The notes beneath the pieces were generated by a model. It had not been told where the DNA came from. It searched no databases and saw nothing but the letters and a program-made list of their open reading frames with translations. This document shows positions 1 to 5,399 of a DNA stretch of 13,215 bases, piece by piece. Numbering within the stretch: the stretch's first letter is position 1; every line of letters starts with the position of its first letter. This stretch comes from an uncultured Bacilli bacterium. GTDB taxonomy: Bacteria; Bacillota_I; Bacilli_A; RF39; UBA660. The stretch covers positions 1-13,215 of the forward strand of contig CANROQ010000010.1 of NCBI GenBank assembly GCA_947632295.1, in the 5' to 3' direction. The position numbers were made by a program, and so were the translations under genes.

Positions 1-278
1 CTACAATGTGCTATTCTTGGTGAATTAGTTGGGAAAAAAATCATCGAATTTGTTTCTTCAACGATAATTGGTGATTTATGTGTAACACCGATTAAGTTTT
101 TCGTTCCTTCATGACGCCCATTTAATGAACTGCCAAAAAATTTACAACTATCATCAATTATTTTAGTTGAATTTTTATTTATTACATATGTTTCTTCATA
201 TTCATAAACTTCGCTTCTTTTAGAATCAATTGGAATAATTGCCAATGTATTTTTTGTAATTTCATATTCTTCTAACAA
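1..278 (-). CDS. ComK-family competence transcription factor, N-terminal part (cut by window edge)
   Basis: ComK is the master activator of natural competence in Bacillus; it binds paired AT-boxes and switches on DNA-uptake genes. The 92 residues visible here have no internal stop. The best match to remembered B. subtilis ComK is residues 42-51, DDSCKFFGSS against DRSCRFFGSS. It is followed by a GR-x2-GT motif (residues 54-59), a T/SHK-x-PI-x-V segment (66-73) and an FPT-x-S motif. B. subtilis ComK is about 190 residues, so roughly half lies beyond the left edge. The TTG start (276-278) is chosen because a strong SD, GGAGGTGAT, lies just upstream and the alignment begins there. The gene sits downstream of dnaN on the same strand but behind its own terminator and control region. 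Family membership is fairly sure; a role in competence is inference, since ComK paralogues and rewired homologues exist. Confidence 0.85.
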   Translation of the reverse strand, partial: MLEEYEITKNTLAIIPIDSKRSEVYEYEETYVINKNSTKIIDDSCKFFGSSLNGRHEGTKNLIGVTHKSPIIVEETNSMIFFPTNSPRIAHC

Positions 279-371
279 AATTATCACCTCCTATAGATAT
301 TTTTCGAAAAAAATATCAAATTTCCCTTCTTATATCACAAAATTTTGTCGAATTTGTTCTAATTTTGTCAA
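279..371 (-). promoter_or_regulatory. Control region of the ComK-family gene: triple 10-bp repeat plus leader hairpin
   Basis: Three tandem 10-bp units occupy 341-350, 351-360 and 361-370 (AATTTTGTCG, AATTTGTTCT, AATTTTGTCA on the plus strand), one helical turn apart. A TTGACA-like -35 on the minus strand (371-366) falls at the edge of the repeats and of the dnaN terminator, but no convincing -10 follows at 17 bp. A GATAT/ATATC inverted repeat (296-317, two unpaired bases) lies just before the SD and could form a hairpin in the 5' leader. The arrangement suggests regulated, possibly autoregulated, transcription; that reading is inference. Confidence 0.5.
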
Positions 372-403
372 AAAAAGAAGAAAATTGTACTATTTTTTCT
401 TCT
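370..403 (-). terminator. Rho-independent terminator of dnaN
   Basis: On the minus strand, AGAAGAAAA and TTTTCTTCT form a 9-bp stem around a 10-nt loop, followed by a run of seven T. The left arm overlaps the dnaN TAG stop (404-402). The stem is A/U-rich, so efficiency may be modest, but the placement separates dnaN from the ComK-like gene. Confidence 0.7.
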
Positions 404-1523
404 AATATGTTCTTATTGGTAATATTAATTCAATTAAATTTTCATTATCGACATCTGTTATAACTATTGGTTTTACCTCACCATTAAATTTTAATTCGAT
501 ATCTTTACAATCAAATGCTTTTAATGCTTCCATCATATATTTTGAGCTAAACGCTATTTTAATATTTTTTGAATTATTACAAGAAGCAGCAATTGTTTCT
601 TCAACATTTCCAATTTCTGGAATATTTGAAAATATTTTTATCTTATCATCAAAACTTTCTAATTTAATTGTATTTTTATCATCTTCATTTGTCAATAATG
701 AAGCACGATCTAATGAAGCATAGAAATCTTCTAAATTGACTTTAATTTTTAATTCAAATTCTGTTGGAATTAATTTAGATGTATCAGGATAAGTTCCATT
801 TATAAGTCGTGACATAAAAATTATATTACCAAATTTAAAAATTATTTTATTGTTAAATATGTGTAATTCAATATTATCTTCTTCATCATTAAATAATTTT
901 ACTAATTCATTTAAATTTCTAGTCGGTATTAAAATATTAATACTATTCTCTACTTTAGTATTTAGTGTAACTATTTTTTTAGATAAACGATATGAATCTG
1001 TAGCAGTACATTCTAATATATTATCATCAATTTTTAAATTTATTCCAGTTAAAACAGGTCTTGATTCTTGATTTGAAGTTGCAAAAACTGTTTGATTAAT
1101 AATTGTTTTAAATAATTTTTTACTAATTAAAACAGGATTTAAACTATTTTCTAATTCTAAATTTGGAAAATCATTGACATTGTTACAATTTAAATTACAA
1201 GAAGTATTTTCCGTATATATATATAATTTAGAATCAACTAATTCTTCGATATTAACAATTGTATTAGGTAATTTTTTGACAATTTCAAAAATATATTTAC
1301 CAGAAACAACTATTTCCCCACATTCTTCAATCTCTTCTATTTCATTTTTACTAATAAATGTTTTTATAGCAATTTCATTATCAGTACTCATCATGTATAA
1401 ACCATCATCAGTTAAATCAAATTTTATACAATTTAAAATTGGTATTAAATTCTTACTAGATATTCCTTTAATTACATAATTTAAATGTTCCATCAAAATA
1501 TTTTTTTTAATTTTTAATTTCAT
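402..1523 (-). CDS. dnaN: DNA polymerase III subunit beta (sliding clamp)
   Basis: The ring-shaped clamp tethers DNA polymerase III to template and serves as a docking platform for replication and repair proteins. The 373-residue length is normal. The N-terminus MKLKIKKNIL then VIKGISSKNLIPIL matches the family opening (B. subtilis MKFTIQKDRL, then SSRTTIPIL). The segment ATSNQESRPVLTGI near residues 150-165 is the conserved second-domain entry, and the C-terminus ends in ELILPIRTY like the family's LILPVRT(Y/F). Start: an in-frame GTG at 1532 would add three residues, but AAGGTG at suitable spacing and the family alignment favour the ATG at 1523. It lies 121 bp downstream of dnaA on the same strand and is probably cotranscribed with it. 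The usual downstream partners yaaA, recF and gyrB do not follow. Confidence 0.97.
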   Translation of the reverse strand: MKLKIKKNILMEHLNYVIKGISSKNLIPILNCIKFDLTDDGLYMMSTDNEIAIKTFISKNEIEEIEECGEIVVSGKYIFEIVKKLPNTIVNIEELVDSKLYIYTENTSCNLNCNNVNDFPNLELENSLNPVLISKKLFKTIINQTVFATSNQESRPVLTGINLKIDDNILECTATDSYRLSKKIVTLNTKVENSINILIPTRNLNELVKLFNDEEDNIELHIFNNKIIFKFGNIIFMSRLINGTYPDTSKLIPTEFELKIKVNLEDFYASLDRASLLTNEDDKNTIKLESFDDKIKIFSNIPEIGNVEETIAASCNNSKNIKIAFSSKYMMEALKAFDCKDIELKFNGEVKPIVITDVDNENLIELILPIRTY

Positions 1524-1644
1524 AAACCTCACCTTTTATATATTTTATTTTATAAATTATTGATATTATTAGTGTTCATAATGTGCATAACTTTAAAATT
1601 ACATTGTAAATAATAATCTTTTATAAAAATTTTTATGTTCAAAA
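1524..1644. other. dnaA-dnaN intergenic region, candidate unwinding half of a bipartite oriC
   Basis: This 121-bp AT-rich gap carries a tandem DnaA-box pair (1573-1590) reading toward dnaN. It is followed on the minus strand by repeated TAA-type triplets (TAA TAA TAT CAA TAA, 1571-1557) and then almost pure A/T up to the dnaN SD. In B. subtilis the box cluster followed by DnaA-trios and the unwinding element lies in the same gap. A perfect 14-bp A/T palindrome (1623-1636) and one copy of the 22-bp repeat lie at the dnaA end. Assignment as the unwinding site is inference from position and pattern. Confidence 0.55.
1573..1590 (-). promoter_or_regulatory. Tandem DnaA boxes
   Basis: On the minus strand TTATGCACA (1590-1582) fits TTATNCACA exactly. 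It abuts TTATGAACA (1581-1573), which has one mismatch. The head-to-tail, zero-spacing pair is the best-matching DnaA site in the window. Confidence 0.7.
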
Positions 1645-1651
1645 CTATTTA
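1630..1651 (-). repeat. 22-bp inverted repeat flanking dnaA, copy 1
   Basis: Reading the minus strand, this 22-mer starts TAAATAG and ends ACATAAAAA. It includes the last bases of the final dnaA codons and the TAG stop, and contains a DnaA-box-like TTTTGAACA. It is identical to the plus strand at 3049-3070 and diverges immediately outside both ends. The two copies are therefore inverted and enclose the whole dnaA gene. Confidence 0.85.
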
Positions 1652-2991
1652 ATTTGTTCAATTAACTTGTTTATTTCTATTTCAAAATTTTTATTTTTAG
1701 CAATTTCTTTTTTTATTTTTTCAACTGAATGCATAACCGTTGTATGATTTTTTCCACCAAATTCTACACCTATTTTAGGTAAAGATTCTTCTAACACTAC
1801 TCTACATAAATACATAGCGATTTGTCGTGCTAGCGCAATATTAGCCATTCTTTTTTTACTTTTTAAATCTTCAATTGATACGTTATAGTGTTGAGAAACT
1901 ATTTGTTGTACTAAATCCATTTTGTTTTTAGAAATAATAGTTTTGGAGAAAAAATCTTTTAAGGCTTCGATTGCTACATCTAAAGTAATATTTTGCTCAT
2001 TCATTGTTGCAGCATAAGCCGTAACTCTAGTGATTGCTCCTTCTAATTTTCGAATATCAGATGAACAATTGCTAGCAATATATTCTTTTACATCTTCAGG
2101 AAATTCATTTTGCATAAAATTACTTTCAATCTTTTTATTAATTATTTGCATTCGAAGATCAAAATCAGGTGGTAAAATATCGGCTGTAAGTCCCCAATTA
2201 AAACGAGTTTTTAACCTATCCTCTAGCCTTTTTAAATCATCTGGTGATCTATCTGAAGAAATTATAATTTGTTTATTATTCGCATATAATTCATTGAAAG
2301 TATGGAAAAATGCTTCTTGTGATTTATCAGCAACTTGTAAATATTGTATATCGTCGATCATCAATACATCGATATCACGGTATTTCTTTTTAAAGTTTTG
2401 CACATCATCGATATTATTACCTTCATTTTTTCGATGTAAATCGACAAAGTCATTTATAAAATCATCACTTGTTATATATAAAACTTTTTTCTTACTATTT
2501 TGAACAATATAATTACCAATGGCGTGCATTAAATGTGTCTTCCCTAGCCCACTATTGCCATATAAAAATAAAGGATTATACATTATACCAGGTTTTTCAG
2601 CCACGGCAAAAGCTGAAAGACGTGCAAATTTATTTGATTTCCCAACAATAAAATTATCAAAAGTATATTGTGGATTTAAATTAGATTGAAAATTAAAGGC
2701 TGGTACCCCTACTTCATCGGTATTAATTTTAATATTTTCTTCAATTTCTTCTTCAGTAAAATATTCAAATTTAAAATTAGAACCAGCTATTTCATTAAAA
2801 ACTTCAGCTACTAAATCATTATAATTTTCTTTTAAATATTTTTTATGCACATGTGTTGGAACTTTTATTTTTGCTACATTATTATTTAATTCAAATAACT
2901 CAGTTTCTAAAAACCACGTTTCAAATACAATTGATGATAAATTTTCTTTAAACTTTTTTAATGCTTCTTCCCAAATATTTTTTAAATCCAC
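1645..2991 (-). CDS. dnaA: Chromosomal replication initiator protein DnaA
   Basis: DnaA binds 9-mer boxes at oriC, oligomerises with ATP, melts the origin and helps load the helicase. The 448 residues contain domain I (about 1-80), a short linker (about 80-105) and the AAA+ domain. Walker A is GNSGLGKT (145-152) and Walker B is VLMIDD (209-214). Domain IV ends with the DnaA signature at 412-422, reading GGKNHTTVMHS. The family usually has GGRDHTTV; the Asp used for major-groove box recognition (E. coli D433) is Asn415 here, and Arg is Lys414. The GTG start at 2991 follows GAGGTG at good spacing; an ATG two bases upstream is out of frame. The gene is transcribed leftward, divergently from rpmH, from a leader full of DnaA boxes, which suggests autoregulation. 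Confidence 0.98.
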   Translation of the reverse strand: MDLKNIWEEALKKFKENLSSIVFETWFLETELFELNNNVAKIKVPTHVHKKYLKENYNDLVAEVFNEIAGSNFKFEYFTEEEIEENIKINTDEVGVPAFNFQSNLNPQYTFDNFIVGKSNKFARLSAFAVAEKPGIMYNPLFLYGNSGLGKTHLMHAIGNYIVQNSKKKVLYITSDDFINDFVDLHRKNEGNNIDDVQNFKKKYRDIDVLMIDDIQYLQVADKSQEAFFHTFNELYANNKQIIISSDRSPDDLKRLEDRLKTRFNWGLTADILPPDFDLRMQIINKKIESNFMQNEFPEDVKEYIASNCSSDIRKLEGAITRVTAYAATMNEQNITLDVAIEALKDFFSKTIISKNKMDLVQQIVSQHYNVSIEDLKSKKRMANIALARQIAMYLCRVVLEESLPKIGVEFGGKNHTTVMHSVEKIKKEIAKNKNFEIEINKLIEQIK

Positions 2992-3048
2992 ATCCTACAC
3001 CTCTACTTCCAACTTATCTACATATTTTAAACCATTTTAGAAAAAAAA

Positions 3049-3070
3049 TAAATAGTTTTGAACATAAAAA
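3049..3070 (+). repeat. 22-bp inverted repeat flanking dnaA, copy 2
   Basis: This copy is the exact inverted partner of the one at 1630-1651. It lies about 58 bp upstream of the dnaA start codon, inside the predicted dnaA mRNA leader, and carries TTTTGAACA at 3056-3064. Because the copies are inverted, a dnaA transcript would carry complementary 22-nt segments at its 5' leader and at its stop codon. Confidence 0.85.
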
Positions 3071-3107
3071 AATAAATTTCAACAAATTTTCAACAGCAAA
3101 AAAATAA

Positions 3108-3136
3108 AATATAAAAAATATAAATAAATTTATCAA
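3108..3136 (-). promoter_or_regulatory. Candidate dnaA promoter
   Basis: On the minus strand, TTGATA (3136-3131), 17 bp and TATATT (3113-3108) each match five of six sigma-A consensus bases. The -35 overlaps the box TTATCAACA (3130-3138), and further box-like sites lie both upstream and in the leader, so DnaA could repress its own gene. AT-rich sequence makes chance matches likely. Confidence 0.5.
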
Positions 3137-3184
3137 CAACTATGTTGAAAAAATATTAACATAAAAATTGTAAGTTTAAAACTT

Positions 3185-3204
3185 TTTGCACAAAATTGTG
3201 CAAA
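3185..3204. promoter_or_regulatory. Palindrome of two inverted DnaA-like boxes upstream of the rpmH promoter
   Basis: TTTGCACAA and TTGTGCAAA form perfect 9-bp arms separated by AA. Each arm contains a DnaA-box-like TTTGCACA. It ends 13 bp before the rpmH -35, a position suited to an activator or repressor site or to marking the rightward edge of oriC. Which protein binds cannot be told from sequence. Confidence 0.5.
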
Positions 3205-3217
3205 TGATAATTTTTAT

Positions 3218-3246
3218 TTGACAAATGCTAAATAAATATATATAAT
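3218..3246 (+). promoter_or_regulatory. Consensus sigma-A promoter of rpmH
   Basis: TTGACA (3218-3223), exactly 17 bp, and TATAAT (3241-3246) is a full-consensus vegetative promoter. The expected start near 3253 leaves a leader of about 37 nt carrying the SD AGGAGGTG. It should drive strong expression of rpmH and, by read-through, the genes after it. Confidence 0.9.
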
Positions 3247-3289
3247 TGAAAAAGCAACGGAAAAATTTTTAAATTCAGGAGGTGTAAAA

Positions 3290-3412
3290 ATGAAAAGAAC
3301 ATATCAACCAAATAATCGTAGAAGAAGTAAAAAACAAGGTTTTTTAGCAAGAATGCAAACAAAAATCATAAATAGTAGAAGAAGAAAAGGTCGTAAAGTA
3401 TTATCACATTAA
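3290..3412 (+). CDS. rpmH: 50S ribosomal protein bL34, short form
   Basis: bL34 is a small, very basic protein of the large ribosomal subunit that contacts 23S rRNA. The opening MKRTYQP and the motifs GF-x-ARM-x-TK and KGRK-x-LS are diagnostic. The gene encodes only 40 residues, whereas the family usually has about 44. The missing residues fall in the stretch after ARM-x-TK, where the usual NGRKVLARRRAKGR is replaced by IINSRRRKGR. The reading frame is intact with the SD AGGAGGTG 5 nt upstream, so this is a true shortened form rather than a truncation. It has its own consensus promoter and a terminator hairpin directly behind it. Confidence 0.95.
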   Translation: MKRTYQPNNRRRSKKQGFLARMQTKIINSRRRKGRKVLSH

Positions 3413-3418
3413 AATAAG

Positions 3419-3443
3419 CCACTAAAAAAATTAGTGGTTTTTT
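3419..3443 (+). terminator. Terminator or attenuator between rpmH and rnpA
   Basis: CCACTAA and TTAGTGG form a perfect 7-bp stem with a 5-nt A loop followed by six T. The rnpA SD begins only 7 nt later and no separate rnpA promoter is evident, so it probably acts as a partial terminator that lowers rnpA, yidC and khpB relative to rpmH. Confidence 0.8.
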
Positions 3444-3459
3444 ACTATAAGAGGGATAT

Positions 3460-3807
3460 ATGAAAAAAATAAATATAATTAAAAGTAATGATGAATATAA
3501 TAGAATAATAAAAAATATAAAACCATATAAAACAAAAGAAGTTTTAGTATTTGTTGAAAAATTAAAAACTGATCGTTATCGTTTTGGATTTTCAATCAGT
3601 AAAAAAATTGGAAAAGCCGTCGTTAGAAACAAAGTAAAAAGGCAAATAAAAAATATTCTTGATAAAAATAACTATGAAAATAACTTTAATTGTATTATAA
3701 TGGTAAGGAAAGAGTTTTTAAATTTAGATTTTTTATCAATGCAAAAATTATTAAATGAAATTCTTAAAAAATATAATATAATAAAGGAGAATGAGAGTGA
3801 AGAATAA
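3460..3807 (+). CDS. rnpA: Ribonuclease P protein component
   Basis: RnpA is the protein subunit of RNase P; it helps the catalytic RNA bind precursor tRNA and remove its 5' leader. At 115 residues it is of normal family length. The core motif is visible as FGFSISKKIGKAVVRN (residues 42-57) followed by KVKRQIK (58-64), the basic RNR-type helix that contacts RNA. The ATG at 3460 follows GAGGG with 4-nt spacing. The C-terminal residues KENESEE overlap the beginning of yidC, indicating translational coupling. It shares the rpmH transcription unit but lies behind the hairpin at 3419-3443. Confidence 0.95.
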   Translation: MKKINIIKSNDEYNRIIKNIKPYKTKEVLVFVEKLKTDRYRFGFSISKKIGKAVVRNKVKRQIKNILDKNNYENNFNCIIMVRKEFLNLDFLSMQKLLNEILKKYNIIKENESEE

Positions 3808-4732
3808 GTTTGTAAAAATATTGATAGTAACATTTATGATTTTTAGTTTAACAGGATGTACTAAATATTTAAAAGATGATAATAAGAAAGTTGTTAAAAA
3901 TGAATTGACTGGACAAAATTTAGCGTCTAATATATTATGTCAACCTGAAGCTAAAGAAACAATTGAAACTTATGAAAAATATGAATATAATCTTAGTGAA
4001 TTACCAAAATGTACAAAATTAAGTTTAAACAATACTAAATATGATGGTATTTGGACGACTATATTTGTAAAACCATTGGCTATATTGATTATCAAATTAG
4101 GTCAATTAGTAAAAAATTATGGTTTATCAGTAATAATAATTACTATTTTAATTAGATTAATACTATATCCAATTACGAAAAAAACAGCTATGCAATCAGA
4201 AAATATGAAAAAAGCTCAACCAGAATTAGAGAGATTAGAAAAAAAATATACTAATAAAACAAGTCAAGAAGAAATGATGCGAAAAAGTCAAGAAATGCTT
4301 ATGATATATAAAAAATATGATATTAATCCAATGACTGGTTGCATATTTTCATTAATTCAAATTCCTTTATTCTTTGCTTTCTTTGAAGCGATGAATCGTT
4401 TACCTGCAATTTTTGAGGAAAACTTTTTAGGATTACAATTAGGTACTAGTCCAATGATAGGAATGCAAAATGGCAAATTTTACTATATAATTTTAATAAT
4501 ATTAGTTTCTCTTGCTACATATTTTTCATTTAAATTGAATAGTAGTGCATCGATGGCACCAGAGGCTGAAAAACAAATGAAAATGATGAGTAATTTTTCA
4601 ATTATTTTCATTGGTATTGCATCTATAACAATGTCTGCAGGAATAGAATTATATTGGATAGCAAATAGTACATTCACAATAATTCAAAATTTACTTGTAA
4701 AGAGAGGTAAAGAAAAATGTGCGAAAAATTAG
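3797..4732 (+). CDS. yidC: YidC/SpoIIIJ-type membrane protein insertase, lipoprotein form
   Basis: YidC inserts and folds proteins in the cytoplasmic membrane, alone or with SecYEG. The N-terminus has a short basic stretch, a hydrophobic segment and the lipobox LTGC with the modified Cys at 21. The conserved membrane-core Arg is R120 in ITILIRLILYPIT, followed by a charged cytoplasmic hairpin (about 125-170), NPMTGC and further membrane segments up to LYWIANSTFTIIQN. The 311 residues exceed B. subtilis SpoIIIJ (about 260). The extra length, roughly residues 22-80, is outside the membrane and contains Cys48 and Cys72. Start choice: AAAGGAG sits 7 nt before the GTG at 3797 but only 1-2 nt before an in-frame ATG at 3791, so GTG is preferred. 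It overlaps rnpA by 11 bp and khpB by 16 bp. Confidence 0.95.
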   Translation: MKNKFVKILIVTFMIFSLTGCTKYLKDDNKKVVKNELTGQNLASNILCQPEAKETIETYEKYEYNLSELPKCTKLSLNNTKYDGIWTTIFVKPLAILIIKLGQLVKNYGLSVIIITILIRLILYPITKKTAMQSENMKKAQPELERLEKKYTNKTSQEEMMRKSQEMLMIYKKYDINPMTGCIFSLIQIPLFFAFFEAMNRLPAIFEENFLGLQLGTSPMIGMQNGKFYYIILIILVSLATYFSFKLNSSASMAPEAEKQMKMMSNFSIIFIGIASITMSAGIELYWIANSTFTIIQNLLVKRGKEKCAKN

Positions 4733-5331
4733 AATATGAAGGAAAAAATTTAGAAGAAATAATTCAAAATTGCTTAAATGAACACAATATAGAAGAAAAA
4801 GATATTATCGTAACTGAATATGATGAAAAAAATAGTTTATTTAAGGGTAAAAAAACAACTGCTAAAATTGTTTTAAAAAAAGATATAAAAGAATATTTAA
4901 AAGAATTTTTTAAAACTTTAGCACATTATATGAACATTGAAATAAATTGTGAAATTAAAGAAAATGATAATACTTTTGATGTAATTTTAGTATCTGATAA
5001 TAATGCTATATTAATTGGAAAAGAAGGAAAAAATTTAGATGCCATTCAAACTATTGTAAGAAATATTGTAAAGAAAATAACAAATAATCATGCTAAAATA
5101 AATATTGATGCTTCAAATTATAAGGCTAAAAAGATTTCGTTATTAGAAAAAGAAATAAAAAATCTTGCTAAAGAAGTGCTTCAAACAAAAGTAGATGTAA
5201 AATTAGATCCAATGAATTCATATGAAAGAATGATAGTTCATAACTATATAAGTAAATATGAAAATCTATCAACTGAAAGTATAGGAGAAGAACCAAATCG
5301 TTATGTAGTAATAAAATATAAAGAAAATTAA
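4717..5331 (+). CDS. khpB: RNA-binding protein KhpB (Jag/EloR)
   Basis: KhpB is a cytoplasmic RNA-binding protein; in streptococci it works with KhpA in control of cell elongation and division. The 204 residues show the three expected parts. A Jag-N domain spans about 3-53 with the conserved FKGKKTTAKIV stretch. A KH domain covers about 70-140 with the GxxG loop GKEG at 101-104. An R3H domain lies at the C-terminus, with Arg171 and His175 in the R-x3-H core. The start overlaps the end of yidC, a pairing common in Bacillota, with AGAGG 9 nt upstream. It is the last gene of the rpmH unit, closed by the hairpin at 5320-5350. No linker as long as the pneumococcal one is present. Confidence 0.95.
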   Translation: MCEKLEYEGKNLEEIIQNCLNEHNIEEKDIIVTEYDEKNSLFKGKKTTAKIVLKKDIKEYLKEFFKTLAHYMNIEINCEIKENDNTFDVILVSDNNAILIGKEGKNLDAIQTIVRNIVKKITNNHAKINIDASNYKAKKISLLEKEIKNLAKEVLQTKVDVKLDPMNSYERMIVHNYISKYENLSTESIGEEPNRYVVIKYKEN

Positions 5332-5350
5332 AAATTAGTTTTCTTTTTTT
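5320..5350 (+). terminator. Terminator of khpB overlapping its stop codon
   Basis: AAAGAAAATTA and TAGTTTTCTTT pair over 11 positions with one G-U and a 5-nt loop, followed by four more T. The left arm covers the end of khpB and its TAA. Confidence 0.7.
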
Positions 5351-5352
5351 AA

Positions 5353-5381
5353 TTGACTAAAAAATTAATTTAATATAGAAT
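5353..5381 (+). promoter_or_regulatory. Candidate promoter of the HD-mnmE unit
   Basis: TTGACT, 17 bp and TAGAAT match the sigma-A consensus at five of six bases each. The predicted start near 5388 would place the GGTGA SD (5388-5392) at the very 5' end, giving a leader of about 12 nt. Either the leader is extremely short or the true start differs. Confidence 0.5.
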
Positions 5382-5399
5382 AGGTATGGTGAACATAAA

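Larger units (their letters stand above)
2992..3217. other. oriC region between dnaA and rpmH: DnaA-box cluster and AT-only tract
   Basis: Box-like 9-mers read TTATCTACA (3014-3022), TTTTGAACA (3056-3064), ATTTCAACA (3076-3084), TTTTCAACA (3087-3095), TTATCAACA (3130-3138), TTTTCAACA on the minus strand (3151-3143), TTTTGCACA (3184-3192) and ATTTGCACA on the minus strand (3205-3197). None is a perfect TTATCCACA; the shared theme is roughly TTWTSMACA. An A/T-only run (3098-3129) sits in the cluster. Location between dnaA and rpmH is the classical origin site in Bacillota. Function is inferred from position and box density. Confidence 0.8.

Noticed and set aside
850..1479. Plus-strand open frames across dnaN (850-1071, 1174-1479)
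   Set aside because: They lie antisense within dnaN, have no SD or recognisable motif, and are explained by low stop density opposite an AT-rich gene.
2030..2651. Plus-strand open frames across dnaA
   Set aside because: Antisense shadows of a fully conserved dnaA; no SD and no domain signature.
3791..3796. ATG start two codons upstream for yidC
   Set aside because: It is almost in contact with the SD AAAGGAG; GTG 3797 has normal spacing and keeps the same signal peptide.
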